Positions 16,440 through 24,672 of a stretch of 48,210 nt of DNA are shown here, piece after piece (the first letter of the stretch is position 1; every line of letters begins with the position of its first letter). Both the position numbers and the translations under genes were made by a program. This stretch comes from an uncultured Oscillospiraceae bacterium (lineage in GTDB: Bacteria; Bacillota; Clostridia; Oscillospirales; Oscillospiraceae), in assembly GCA_947588605.1 (NCBI GenBank), contig CANPYK010000017.1, positions 1 through 48,210 of the forward strand, written 5' to 3'. The notes beneath the pieces are model-generated. The model made no database searches and was not told the origin of the DNA. It saw only the letters and a program-made list of their open reading frames with translations.

Positions 16440-17999
16440 TCATCCTTTCAGCTCGTAAAGCCGCAGGCAGGAGTTTTCGCCGCCCTGGGAGAAGGCGAGG
16501 AGGAGCGTCCGGCCGTCCTGCCTGAACATGTGCCGGAATTCCCCGCGCAGCCGGTGCCGGGAGACGGGCTTCAGCGCCTGGTCCCAGACCTGAAGGCCGG
16601 AGCCTCCGTTGGTGACCACGGGACCGAGGCCCGGGAGGACCCCGACCAACAGGACGACCTCACTTTCGCTGAGCTCCCGGCCGGCAATGACCCGGCGCTC
16701 CGCAAGGTCGATGGCGGTGAGGCTGTCATAGGAGACGGACATATAGAGCATGTTCCCGTCCACGGCCGCCTGCCCGCTCTGATAGACATTCCGGCCCAGC
16801 TCCATACTCCAGAGGGGCCGGAGGGCGCTGTCAAAGCAGTGGAGCGTCTGCTCGACGCCTAAAAGGAGCCTGTCCCCCCAGAGCACCGGCCTTTGCCAGT
16901 GGTAGACACTGGAAAGCCGCACCTCCCGCCGGTCCGTGCCGTCCGGGGCGGCGGTCAGGAGATAGCTCTCCGTGGTCATCAACTCCCGCCTTACCGTCAC
17001 GTCATAGCACCAGCAGAGCCGCCCGTCCGGGAAGGAGAGAGGCGCCAGGAGGCCGTAGGCAGTGTCCCGGATGCCCATGTCCCAGTCGTTTTCGTGGGTC
17101 CGCACGTTCCGGCAGAGACCGCCCGCCAGGATATGCGCGTAGTCTATGGACAGGCATTGCTTCTGGGTCATACCGGGCAGAAAGACCTCGTCCAGAGGCC
17201 GACCCTCCCGGTCCAGTGTGTACACCGTCTCGCCCTCAGGCCGCTGGATATACACAGGGAACAGAACGTCCGGCCCACCCTCCGGCGGGATGGGAAGGGG
17301 GATCCTGCCCGAGATGGCGGGCGGTACATCGAAAAGCCGGCAGAGGCGCCCGTCACGGACCTGATAAAACGCCGCGGGACCATTAAGACCGTCCCGCCAC
17401 GCCAGGATGTTCCGGCCTCCGGTGACGGCCCGGAAGCAGGGAAGCTCGTCCAGGAGCTGAAGCCGGCTCCGGTTGACAATTTTGCTCTCGGCGTCCTTCT
17501 GTGCAAGATACGCTTGGAGATACTCCCCGGTGGGGGCGCTGACCCGGTCGACCATCTCCTCCTCAGCCCACAGGGGACAGCCCAGAACGTCCTCCAGCAG
17601 CCTGACACACGTCTCCGGGTTTGTCTCCCGGAAGACGGTTTTCAGGGCTTTCTCGTCTTCCTCCGAAAGCCCCAGCGCCTCCCGCCAGGCCGCCGGCTTC
17701 CCGGGGACCCGGGGAAACTCCTCATACGCCGCGGGTACGAACCGCGCGGCCCGTTTCCCCGCCAGGAAAACGGCGAATTCCACATAGTCGTCGTCAAAAT
17801 ACTTCGTGCTGACCACCGGGCAGGGGAGGACCCGCGAGGCCCTTTTCGCCGCCCCCTGCGTCTCGCCCCATGAGAGTCCCTCGCGCACCGCCGTCACCCA
17901 GCCATCGGATACGATCCGCAGCACAAACTCCGGCAATACGCCCCGCGCAGCCTCCAAATCAGAACATTTCACCTGGATATTCGCAAACTTACAACCCAT
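16440..17999 (-). CDS. uncharacterised 519-residue protein with beta-propeller-like C-terminal half
   Basis: No family was recognised with confidence. The N-terminal 150 residues look like a separate alpha/beta domain (MGCKFANIQVKCSD, then KYFDDDYVEFAVFLAGKRAARFVPAAYEEF). Residues about 200-519 contain repeated short strands of the type YTLDREGRPL, LHCFDSALRPLWSMEL, LTAIDLAERRVIAGREL and LQVWDQALKPVSRHRL, like PQQ- or WD-type propeller blades. No signal peptide is present, so it should be cytoplasmic. It sits 6 nt before the radical SAM gene; a role as partner or substrate-binding protein is a guess. Confidence 0.6.
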   Translation of the reverse strand: MGCKFANIQVKCSDLEAARGVLPEFVLRIVSDGWVTAVREGLSWGETQGAAKRASRVLPCPVVSTKYFDDDYVEFAVFLAGKRAARFVPAAYEEFPRVPGKPAAWREALGLSEEDEKALKTVFRETNPETCVRLLEDVLGCPLWAEEEMVDRVSAPTGEYLQAYLAQKDAESKIVNRSRLQLLDELPCFRAVTGGRNILAWRDGLNGPAAFYQVRDGRLCRLFDVPPAISGRIPLPIPPEGGPDVLFPVYIQRPEGETVYTLDREGRPLDEVFLPGMTQKQCLSIDYAHILAGGLCRNVRTHENDWDMGIRDTAYGLLAPLSFPDGRLCWCYDVTVRRELMTTESYLLTAAPDGTDRREVRLSSVYHWQRPVLWGDRLLLGVEQTLHCFDSALRPLWSMELGRNVYQSGQAAVDGNMLYMSVSYDSLTAIDLAERRVIAGRELSESEVVLLVGVLPGLGPVVTNGGSGLQVWDQALKPVSRHRLRGEFRHMFRQDGRTLLLAFSQGGENSCLRLYELKG

Positions 18000-18031
18000 T
18001 TTTGCGTCTCCCTTGTTCTCTCAGCCTTATG

Positions 18032-19066
18032 TCATGGCTCATCTCCGTCCTCCTCGTCTTCCGCCGCCGGTTCGGTTCTTTTATGGGAGGCGAGAGGGGA
18101 GAGCATGGCGGCTTCGCGCAGGCCCTCGTTTTCCACGTGGGTGTAGATCTCCGTGGTGTTCAGATGCTCGTGGCCTAAAAGCTCCTGAAGGGTCCGGACG
18201 TCCACGCCGGAGTGGAGCATCAGCGTGGCGGCGGTGTGGCGGAGCTTGTGGGCGGAGTATTTCGTCTCGTCGAGCCCCGCCGCGCCCAGGTGCTTTTTCA
18301 CCAGCGTGTGGACGGTGGATTTCGAGATCCGCTCCCGCCGGGAGGAGAGGAAAAGCGCCCTTTCACTTACCGGCGCCAGGGTCTTGCGCACCTTGAGATA
18401 GTCGTTCAGCGCCTCCGCCACCGCGTCATTTATGTAAACCACCCGCTCCTTGTTGCCCTTACCCAGCACCCGCAGATGGTCTGCGCGGACATCTGTTAAA
18501 TTGAGTCCAACCAGTTCAGAGATCCGCAGGCCGCAGTTGAGAAAAATCGTTAGGATGCAATAATCTCGCTCCTTATTTCTTCCATCCACGCTGTCCAGAA
18601 GCCTTTCGGACTCGTTGAGGCTCAGGTATTTGGGCAGGGATTTCATGATCTTAGGGGAGTCCAGGTCCTGAATGGGGTTGGACTCCAGCTTGTGGGTCTT
18701 CAGCGTCAGGTATTTATAAAAGGAGCGAATGGCGGCGACCTTCCGGGCCCGGGAGGCGGAATTGAGGCCGTATTCCGGGTCCTGGGCGTTCTGATTTTTC
18801 ACCCGGTCCCGGGACATGTAGCCCAGGTAGTCGTAGACATCCGACAGGGTGACGGACCTGACAAAGTCCAGGTCCACATCGGCGATGGAGACGCTGTCCA
18901 GCTCCGTATCCCGCGGAAGAGCGTTTTTCAAAACCTTCATGTACCGGAAAAACGTCCGCAGGTCCAGATAGTATTCGTCCACAGTCCGCCGGGAGTGGCC
19001 GGCGATATTCTCATGGTAGTTGAGAAAGTCCCGGATGATCTCCGGCGCCTCAGTGCGGTAGTCCAT
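18032..19066 (-). CDS. tyrosine recombinase, XerC-like
   Basis: A 344-residue recombinase from ATG 19066, with AAAGGAG 8 nt upstream; an open frame upstream lacks homology and a ribosome binding site. The core-binding domain covers 1-125 and the catalytic domain 140-320. Active-site residues are Arg181, Lys203/206 region, His273, Arg276, His299 and Tyr308. The last 20 residues are acidic (AAEDEEDGDEP). No phage genes or attachment sites are near, so it is more likely a chromosomal Xer partner than an integrase. A palindrome lies 73-98 nt upstream of the start. Confidence 0.85.
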   Translation of the reverse strand: MDYRTEAPEIIRDFLNYHENIAGHSRRTVDEYYLDLRTFFRYMKVLKNALPRDTELDSVSIADVDLDFVRSVTLSDVYDYLGYMSRDRVKNQNAQDPEYGLNSASRARKVAAIRSFYKYLTLKTHKLESNPIQDLDSPKIMKSLPKYLSLNESERLLDSVDGRNKERDYCILTIFLNCGLRISELVGLNLTDVRADHLRVLGKGNKERVVYINDAVAEALNDYLKVRKTLAPVSERALFLSSRRERISKSTVHTLVKKHLGAAGLDETKYSAHKLRHTAATLMLHSGVDVRTLQELLGHEHLNTTEIYTHVENEGLREAAMLSPLASHKRTEPAAEDEEDGDEP

Positions 19067-19138
19067 AAAGCAAGCTCCTTTGTCTGGGGAAGTGGTATAG
19101 ACAGCATACCACACCCCCGGGAAAAATTCCACACATTT

Positions 19139-19164
19139 TTGAACAAAATAAAAATTTTGTTCAA
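19139..19164. repeat. 11-bp perfect palindrome upstream of the XerC-like gene
   Basis: TTGAACAAAAT (19139-19149) and ATTTTGTTCAA (19154-19164) are exact inverted copies around AAAA, lying between the radA stop and the recombinase start. It could be an operator or a weak AT-rich hairpin. It is not a terminator of the usual GC-stem type. Confidence 0.6.
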
Positions 19165-19197
19165 TGTAGGGGAGGAGAAAACGGGGAAAAGGGCGGG

Positions 19198-20562
19198 TCA
19201 CGCGTCCAGGACCAGCGCCATGGCCTCACGGACGGTGGCGGCCTCAAAGAGCCTGAGGCCCGCCGGCGGCGTCAGCTTGAAGCGGCGCTGGCGCGGAATA
19301 ATAGCTTTTTTGAAGCCGTGACGCGCGATCTCCGAAAGTCTCTGCTCCAGCTGCGCCACAGCCCGCAGCTCTCCCGTGAGCCCGACCTCGCCCAGCGCCA
19401 CCAGATCGTCCGGGATGGGTATGTCCCGGGCGCTGGATGCAATGGCCAGCACAGCCGCCAGGTCCGCCGCCGGTTCGTTGATATAGAGCCCGCCGATGAC
19501 GTTGAGGTACGCGTCCAGGCCGTTGGTCCGCAACCCGCCGCGCTTGTCCAGCACCGCCAACAGGAGCATGGCCCGGTTATAATCCAGCCCGTTGGAGGTC
19601 CGGCGCGGAACGTTATAGTTAGTTACAGCTAACAAAGCCTGGAGCTCCGCCAACACAGGCCGGGAGCCCTCCATGACGCAGGTAACGCAGGTCCCTGGCG
19701 TGTTCACCGGACGGCCGGAAAGCAGCATTTCCGAGGGGTTGGGCACCTCTCTGAGGCCGCGTTCGGCCATCTCAAAGACGCCGATCTCGTTGGTGGACCC
19801 GAAGCGGTTCTTCGCCGCCCGCAAAATGCGGTAGCTGGCGGCCTCATCGCCCTCAAAATACAGGACGCAGTCAACCATATGCTCCAGCACCTTGGGCCCC
19901 GCGATGGCGCCCTCCTTGTTCACATGGCCGATGACAAAGACTGTCACGTGCTCGCCCTTGGCAAGGCGCATCAGCGCCATGGTGCACTCCTTGACCTGGG
20001 TGACGCTGCCCGGAGCGCTCTGGCTCTCCGGCGAATAGAGCGTCTGGATAGAGTCTGCAATGAGAATATCGGGGCTCACGTCCTCCACGGCGTCCAGGAT
20101 ATCGGAAAGATTCGTCTCCGACAAGATCAGCAGATTCGGGCTGTCCACACCCAATCGCTGGGCGCGCAGCTTGAGCTGTCGTTCCGATTCCTCGCCGGTG
20201 ACGTAGAGGATCTTCTGATGCTCCCCCATGTGCTGGCAGATCTGTAAGAGCAGCGTGGACTTCCCGATCCCCGGTGCGCCGCCCACCAGCACCAGCGACC
20301 CCTCCACGGCCCCGCCGCCCAGGACCCGGTCCAGCTCTCCAAGGCCGGTATCAAAGCGCAGCTCCTCAGTTATGTCAACCTCCCGGAGAGTGACCGGCTT
20401 TTTACCCCGCGCGTTCCGGGAACCGGGCGCGGAGCGCTTGTCCTCCGCCTTGGACGGCTCCTCCACAATGGTGTTCCACGCCCCGCAGGCCGCACACTGT
20501 CCGCTCCACTTGGGAAACTCGTTTCCGCACTCGGTGCAGTAAAAAACCGTCTTGCTCTTCAT
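19198..20562 (-). CDS. radA: DNA repair protein RadA
   Basis: A 454-residue protein from ATG 20562, with GGAGGG upstream; the open frame extends further but without support. The zinc ribbon has Cys9, Cys12, Cys23 and Cys26. The RecA-like ATPase has Walker A GAPGIGKS (95-102), the RadA signature KNRFG (in AKNRFGSTNEIGVFEM), and a Lon-protease-like C-terminal domain (DYNRAMLLLAVLDKR onward). RadA drives branch migration and processes recombination intermediates. It lies between cwlD and the XerC-like gene, all on the minus strand. Confidence 0.95.
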   Translation of the reverse strand: MKSKTVFYCTECGNEFPKWSGQCAACGAWNTIVEEPSKAEDKRSAPGSRNARGKKPVTLREVDITEELRFDTGLGELDRVLGGGAVEGSLVLVGGAPGIGKSTLLLQICQHMGEHQKILYVTGEESERQLKLRAQRLGVDSPNLLILSETNLSDILDAVEDVSPDILIADSIQTLYSPESQSAPGSVTQVKECTMALMRLAKGEHVTVFVIGHVNKEGAIAGPKVLEHMVDCVLYFEGDEAASYRILRAAKNRFGSTNEIGVFEMAERGLREVPNPSEMLLSGRPVNTPGTCVTCVMEGSRPVLAELQALLAVTNYNVPRRTSNGLDYNRAMLLLAVLDKRGGLRTNGLDAYLNVIGGLYINEPAADLAAVLAIASSARDIPIPDDLVALGEVGLTGELRAVAQLEQRLSEIARHGFKKAIIPRQRRFKLTPPAGLRLFEAATVREAMALVLDA

Positions 20563-20581
20563 CCGAAGCCCTCCATTATTT

Positions 20582-20643
20582 TTATGTAAACTCGCAGTTA
20601 TGTAAACATATGAATTATGTATACCAAAAAAGATTATGTCAAT
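20582..20643. repeat. tandem TTATGTAAAC boxes at the radA promoter
   Basis: TTATGTAAAC at 20582-20591 and 20598-20607 are identical. TTATGTATAC at 20615-20624 has one change, and TTATGTCAAT at 20634-20643 is a weaker copy covering the -35 box. Start-to-start spacing is 16, 17 and 19 bp. The regular phasing over the promoter and leader suggests binding sites for a regulator. Confidence 0.6.
20614..20642 (-). promoter_or_regulatory. promoter of radA
   Basis: On the minus strand: TTGACA (20637-20642), a 17-bp spacer and CATAAT (20614-20619). The -35 box follows the cwlD stop codon immediately. Confidence 0.7.
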
Positions 20644-21353
20644 CACTCAACGCCCTGCAAAACCCCGCCCAAAACGGCGGCGGCCAGCTTCAATTGATAG
20701 GTCGGGTCCTCCAAGAGCCGCGCCTCGGCGGGATTGGAGACAAATCCGCACTCAACCAGCACGCCGGGACAGGAGATGTGGTTCATGAGATAGACGTCCT
20801 TCCCTATCCGCACGACCCCCCTGCGGTTGTCCTCCGACACCCCTGCGAGGGTACTTTGAACCGCCTCCGCCAGGGCTTGACTGCCCTCCGTGGGGGCATA
20901 GAACACCTGGCTTCCACGGGGCTGTGAGGTGGTATATTTGTTCTGGTGGATGCTCACCAGCACCGCGTCGTCAAAGGAGCCGATCAGCGCCTCCCTGGCC
21001 TTGGTGTCCGCCACCTTCTTGGCGTGGATCGTTTTGGCGTCCTCCGGGTAGTCGATTTCCTCGCTTTGCCTTGTGAGCACCGGCACGACGCCGTAGAGCT
21101 CCGCCAGGGCCTCCAGCTTTAAGGTAATGGCCAGATTCAGCGCGCTTTCACTTGTCCCCGTCACGGAGACGGCGCCCCCGTCTGCGCCGCCGTGCCCGGC
21201 GTCCAGGATGAGGGCCCTCCCACACCTGCCGTCCAGCTCCAGCATCACGGTCCTTGGCGGCATGGCGGACAGCGTCACGGCCATGGCCGCCGCGCCCAGC
21301 GCCCCGATGACGGCCAACGCCGCCGCAGCCCTCCATAAAACGGAATTTTTCAT
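20643..21353 (-). CDS. cwlD: N-acetylmuramoyl-L-alanine amidase, CwlD-like
   Basis: A 236-residue Amidase_3 protein with an N-terminal signal/membrane segment (about 8-30). Zinc and catalytic motifs are DAGHGGADGG (His54), the SES block (Glu69), SIHQN and VECGFVSNPAE. Such enzymes cut the amide between MurNAc and the stem peptide; CwlD makes muramic-lactam in the spore cortex. The single-domain form and sporulation genes next door favour CwlD over a vegetative autolysin. The ribosome binding site is GGGGAG. Confidence 0.8.
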   Translation of the reverse strand: MKNSVLWRAAAALAVIGALGAAAMAVTLSAMPPRTVMLELDGRCGRALILDAGHGGADGGAVSVTGTSESALNLAITLKLEALAELYGVVPVLTRQSEEIDYPEDAKTIHAKKVADTKAREALIGSFDDAVLVSIHQNKYTTSQPRGSQVFYAPTEGSQALAEAVQSTLAGVSEDNRRGVVRIGKDVYLMNHISCPGVLVECGFVSNPAEARLLEDPTYQLKLAAAVLGGVLQGVE

Positions 21354-21395
21354 GCTTCCACTCCCCTTTCACAAAAAGCTATTCGGGGATAAGCC

Positions 21396-21404
21396 ATTAT
21401 AGCA
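21396..21404 (-). promoter_or_regulatory. extended -10 promoter of cwlD
   Basis: On the minus strand TGCTATAAT is an extended -10 element (TATAAT at 21396-21401). The sequence 17 bp upstream, TGGATT, is a poor -35 box. Confidence 0.5.
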
Positions 21405-21545
21405 CGTCTACACGGGAAAATCCAGTCAAAAACCTATATTTTGCGTCTTTTCTCCGCGTGCCCTACCATGTGTCGTGCGGTCGGGGCGTTGCATAGTATG
21501 TGCCGGATGCGTCAGCGCACCGACAAACCATTGGAGGAAACCGTT

Positions 21546-22010
21546 TTGGAAACTATGAAGCCTGACATGATGCCCCAGGGCTGTGACGCCAAGTTCGGCG
21601 TTCTGCCCGCTTGCGCGCCCCTGGCTACCAGCTGGGTGCCGCCTCAGGGCATGAACCCGCCCATGTATGCCCCCGAGGAGGCCCTGACGCGGGGGACGCT
21701 GTTCCCCGGCCTTGACCTGCCCTTTATGAATATGGTCAACAAGTCCAATCCCTACGCCGGCACGCCCCTGGGGGAGCTGATGGCCCTCACGTTCATGGCC
21801 AAGGAGCTCCAGCTCTACCTGGACACCCACCCGGACGATCAGGACGCCTTCAAGGCCCTGAAGGACACCCTGGCCCTCAAGCGCGAGGGCGCCAAGCGCT
21901 ACGTCAAGCTCTACGGCCCCCTGCGTCTGGAGGACATGGAGGACAGCGCCAGCTACGATTGGCTCCGTGGCCCCTGGCCCTGGGAATACTGCGAAAGGAT
22001 GGGTAAATAA
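21546..22010 (+). CDS. cotJB: CotJA-CotJB fusion spore coat protein
   Basis: One open frame of 154 residues from TTG 21546, chosen because GGAGG lies 8 nt upstream; ATG 21555 would be 17 nt away. Residues about 30-65 carry CotJA signatures (PPMYAPEEALTRGTLFPGLD, then LPFMNMVN). They run without a stop into a full CotJB (GELMALTFMAKELQLYLDTHP to the end, with WLRGPWPWE). In Bacillus and many clostridia these are two separate short proteins of the inner coat cotJABC operon. cotJC follows after 2 nt. Confidence 0.85.
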   Translation: METMKPDMMPQGCDAKFGVLPACAPLATSWVPPQGMNPPMYAPEEALTRGTLFPGLDLPFMNMVNKSNPYAGTPLGELMALTFMAKELQLYLDTHPDDQDAFKALKDTLALKREGAKRYVKLYGPLRLEDMEDSASYDWLRGPWPWEYCERMGK

Positions 22011-22012
22011 CC

Positions 22013-22609
22013 ATGTTCTCTTACGTAAAAAGCCTGGAATACCCGGTCAAGATCAAAAACACCAACCCCGCCCTGGCCAAATTTATCATCAGCCAGTACG
22101 GTGGTCCCGACGGCGAGATGTCCGCGTCGCTGCGGTATCTGAGCCAGCGGTACTCCATGCCCACGCCGCAGCTGCGGGGGCTTTTGACGGACATTGGCGT
22201 GGAGGAGCTGGGCCACTTTGAGCTGGTGGCCGCCATCATCCACCAGCTGACCCGTGACATGACGCCGGAAGAGGTGAAGAAGGCCGGCTTTGAGACCTAC
22301 TTCGTGGACCACACCGCCGGCATCTATCCCCAGTTCGCCTCCGGCACTCCCTGGACCGCCGCCACCATCGGCGTGAAGGGCGACACCATCACCGACCTCA
22401 CCGAGGACATGGGCGCGGAGCAAAAGGCCCGCACCACCTACGACAACATCCTGCGCCTCTCTGACGACCCGGACGTGAACAACGTCATCAAGTTCCTCCG
22501 CGAACGCGAGGTCGTCCACTTCCAGCGCTTCGGCGAAGCCCTTGGCAAGACGCTGGAGATGCTGGACCAGAAAAACGTCTACTACATGAACCCCTCCTTC
22601 GATAAATAA
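22013..22609 (+). CDS. cotJC: spore coat protein CotJC, manganese-catalase family
   Basis: A 198-residue protein that keeps the ferritin-like four-helix fold of manganese catalases, with metal-ligand candidates in GGPDGEMSASLRYL, GVEELGHFELV and REREVVHFQRFGE. CotJC is an inner coat component of spores and may retain catalase activity. It starts 2 nt after the CotJAB fusion and is followed by a strong terminator. Confidence 0.93.
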   Translation: MFSYVKSLEYPVKIKNTNPALAKFIISQYGGPDGEMSASLRYLSQRYSMPTPQLRGLLTDIGVEELGHFELVAAIIHQLTRDMTPEEVKKAGFETYFVDHTAGIYPQFASGTPWTAATIGVKGDTITDLTEDMGAEQKARTTYDNILRLSDDPDVNNVIKFLREREVVHFQRFGEALGKTLEMLDQKNVYYMNPSFDK

Positions 22610-22622
22610 CCCCCAAAAATCG

Positions 22623-22662
22623 ACCTCCCCGGCGCGCCAAGACGACTGCCGGGGAGGTTTTT
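22623..22662 (+). terminator. terminator of the cotJ operon
   Basis: ACCTCCCCGGC (22623-22633) pairs with GCCGGGGAGGT (22648-22658) and is followed by TTTTT. The stem is 11 bp with no mismatch. Confidence 0.9.
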
Positions 22663-22739
22663 CGTGACTTCCGATTCTCTTTTGCGTTCTCAGAGTATCA
22701 GGCCATGCCTGGTGTGAATGATCGCTGGCAAGTGGGAAT

Positions 22740-23231
22740 TTAGCAAAATAATTTTTTGAAAGAAGATAATTCCCCACGATAACGGAAACTGTGTCCGTTG
22801 GGATTTTCTCCCACTATCCGCATTCCAAGCTTTTGAGCGATTCGCTGTGAATTGGAGTTATGCTTATTGATATATGCCTCTGTATACTCGATATGATTCG
22901 GGAGAATGCTGCCGACATATTTCAGGAAGTGGTAAAAAAGAACTGTCCGCTGATACTCCGGCGCGATTTCAATTTCTTCAATCAGTACAATGTTTTCGTG
23001 AATACTATACTGAAGGTATCCCGCTAAAGCTTCGCCGACATACATCAAAAGGATTTGCTTCTCCTTTATTTGCTCCGACGTCATATAGGACAGCCATATT
23101 TTCATGTCTTCCTCGCTGCTATACCCCGTCGGCGCTATTTTACCCATATTCGTCGATAGAATGTGGAACATTTGCGGCAGAAGGGCCTCTGATTTCATGG
23201 GGTCAAAATCGCGAAATGAAACTTGAGCCAT
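22740..23231 (-). CDS. GNAT-family acetyltransferase, AT-rich
   Basis: A 163-residue protein from ATG 23231, behind GGGAGG. The GNAT acetyl-CoA fold is seen in LIEEIEIAPEYQR and the late segment NSNSQRIAQKLGMRIVGEN, the usual NxxSxxxAxKLGF-like end. The substrate is unknown. The base composition differs from the neighbours: sampled 60-nt lines at 22741 and 22861 have 21 and 24 G/C, while the surrounding genes run near two thirds. This points to recent acquisition. It lies alone after the cotJ terminator and only about 60 nt from the nfnB end. Confidence 0.75.
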   Translation of the reverse strand: MAQVSFRDFDPMKSEALLPQMFHILSTNMGKIAPTGYSSEEDMKIWLSYMTSEQIKEKQILLMYVGEALAGYLQYSIHENIVLIEEIEIAPEYQRTVLFYHFLKYVGSILPNHIEYTEAYINKHNSNSQRIAQKLGMRIVGENPNGHSFRYRGELSSFKKLFC

Positions 23232-23289
23232 GGCATCCTCCCAAAGCCCTGATCCGACTACGTCTTCCATTGTCCGCGCCGGGACGGGT

Positions 23290-24672
23290 TTACTTGCTCT
23301 TGATATACTCGTCGATGCTCCTGGCGGCGGTCTTGCCGGCGCCCATGGCGAGGATGACGGTGGCCGCGCCGGTGGCGGCGTCGCCGCCGCAGAAGACGCC
23401 CTCGCGGGAGGTGGCGCCGGTCTCGTCCGTGGTGATGCACCCGCGGCGGTTGGCCTCGAGGCCGGGGGTGGTGGCGCGGATGAGGGGGTTGGGGCTGGTG
23501 CCGATGGCCACGATGACCGTGTCCACCTCCATTTCAAACTCGCTCCCCTCGATGGGCACCGGCCGGCGGCGGCCGGAGGCGTCGGGCTCGCCCAGCTCCA
23601 TGCGGATGACCCTCATGCCCCGGACTCTCCCCTGCTCGTCGCCCAAGATCTCCGTGGGGTTGCAGAGAAGGTCGAACGCAATGCCCTCCTCCTTGGCGTG
23701 GTGGACCTCCTCGGCCCGGGCGGGCAGCTCGGCCTCGCTGCGGCGGTAGACGATGTGGACGTCCGCGCCAAGGCGCTTGGCGCACCGGGCGGCGTCCATG
23801 GCCACGTTGCCGCCGCCCAGGACCGCGACTTTACGGCTCACAAAGATAGGCGTGGGGCTGTCGGGCTTGTAGGCTTTCATAAGGTTGATGCGCGTCAGGT
23901 ACTCATTGGCGGAGAAGACGCCGACCAGGCTCTCCCCGGGGATCTTCATAAACTGGGGAAGTCCCGCGCCGGAGCCGATGAAGACGGCCTCGTAGCCTGT
24001 ATCGAAAAGCTCGTCGACGCTCAGCGTCTTGCCGATAACGGTGTTGAGCTCAAGCTCCACGCCCAGGGCCCGGAGCTTGCCCACCTCCTTCTCCACGATG
24101 GACTTGGGCAGACGAAATTCCGGGATGCCGTAGCTCAGCACGCCGCCGGCCACGTGGAACGCCTCGAAAACCGTGACGGCATAGCCCATGCGGGCCAGCT
24201 CCCCGGCGCAGGTGAGGCCGGCGGGACCGGAACCCACCACGGCGACCTTGTGGCCGTTGGCGGGGGCCTTATCCGTGTTGGCGACGTTATGCTCCAGCGC
24301 CCAGTCGGCGACAAAGCGCTCCAGGCGCCCGATGCCCACGCTCTCGCCCTTGATGCCCCGGACGCAGCGCCCCTCGCACTGGCTCTCCTGCGGGCAGACG
24401 CGCCCGCAGACGGCGGGCAGGGCGTTGGCACGGGAGAGGGCCTTGTACGCGCCCTCCAGGTCCCCCTCCTGGATGTGTCCGATGAACTCCGGGATGGGCA
24501 CGTTCACCGGGCACCCCTCCACGCACCGGGGGTTCTTGCACCGCAGACACCGGTGGGATTCCTTTTCCGCAAGCTCCGGGGTGTAGCCCAAAGCCACCTC
24601 CAGGAAGTTGCGGCTGCGCACCTCCGGGGCCTGTTCGGGCATTTTCGTCTTCTCCAGGGTCATGTCAGGCAT
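23290..24672 (-). CDS. nfnB: NfnB / NADPH-dependent glutamate synthase small-subunit type flavoprotein
   Basis: A 460-residue protein from ATG 24672, with GGAGGGG upstream, overlapping the end of nfnA by 8 nt. Two [4Fe-4S] clusters are formed by Cys42, 45, 50, 54 and Cys89, 93, 99, 103. The FAD fold has VAVVGSGPAGLTCAGELA, and the NADPH fold has VAVLGGGNVAMDAAR. The C-terminus has GVFCGGDAATGAATV. Because its partner is an NfnA-type subunit, the pair is most likely the electron-bifurcating NADH-dependent reduced ferredoxin:NADP+ oxidoreductase. A glutamate synthase beta-subunit role cannot be fully excluded, since it is often annotated gltA. Confidence 0.88.
   Translation of the reverse strand: MPDMTLEKTKMPEQAPEVRSRNFLEVALGYTPELAEKESHRCLRCKNPRCVEGCPVNVPIPEFIGHIQEGDLEGAYKALSRANALPAVCGRVCPQESQCEGRCVRGIKGESVGIGRLERFVADWALEHNVANTDKAPANGHKVAVVGSGPAGLTCAGELARMGYAVTVFEAFHVAGGVLSYGIPEFRLPKSIVEKEVGKLRALGVELELNTVIGKTLSVDELFDTGYEAVFIGSGAGLPQFMKIPGESLVGVFSANEYLTRINLMKAYKPDSPTPIFVSRKVAVLGGGNVAMDAARCAKRLGADVHIVYRRSEAELPARAEEVHHAKEEGIAFDLLCNPTEILGDEQGRVRGMRVIRMELGEPDASGRRRPVPIEGSEFEMEVDTVIVAIGTSPNPLIRATTPGLEANRRGCITTDETGATSREGVFCGGDAATGAATVILAMGAGKTAARSIDEYIKSK

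Noticed and set aside
10993-19066. Two tyrosine recombinases suggesting a prophage or integrative element
   Set aside because: Both look like chromosomal Xer proteins beside spoIIM-like and radA genes. No phage structural, relaxase or repeat-flanked att sites were seen between or around them.
21492-21499. CATAGTAT as a sigma-E -10 box for cotJ
   Set aside because: It resembles CATACAAT, but no matching -35 box was found at the right distance, so it was not listed as a feature.
22740-23537. Longer reading frame for the AT-rich acetyltransferase extending into nfnB
   Set aside because: The added part is a Pro/Ala/Ser-rich antisense reading of nfnB. ATG 23231 has a proper ribosome binding site.
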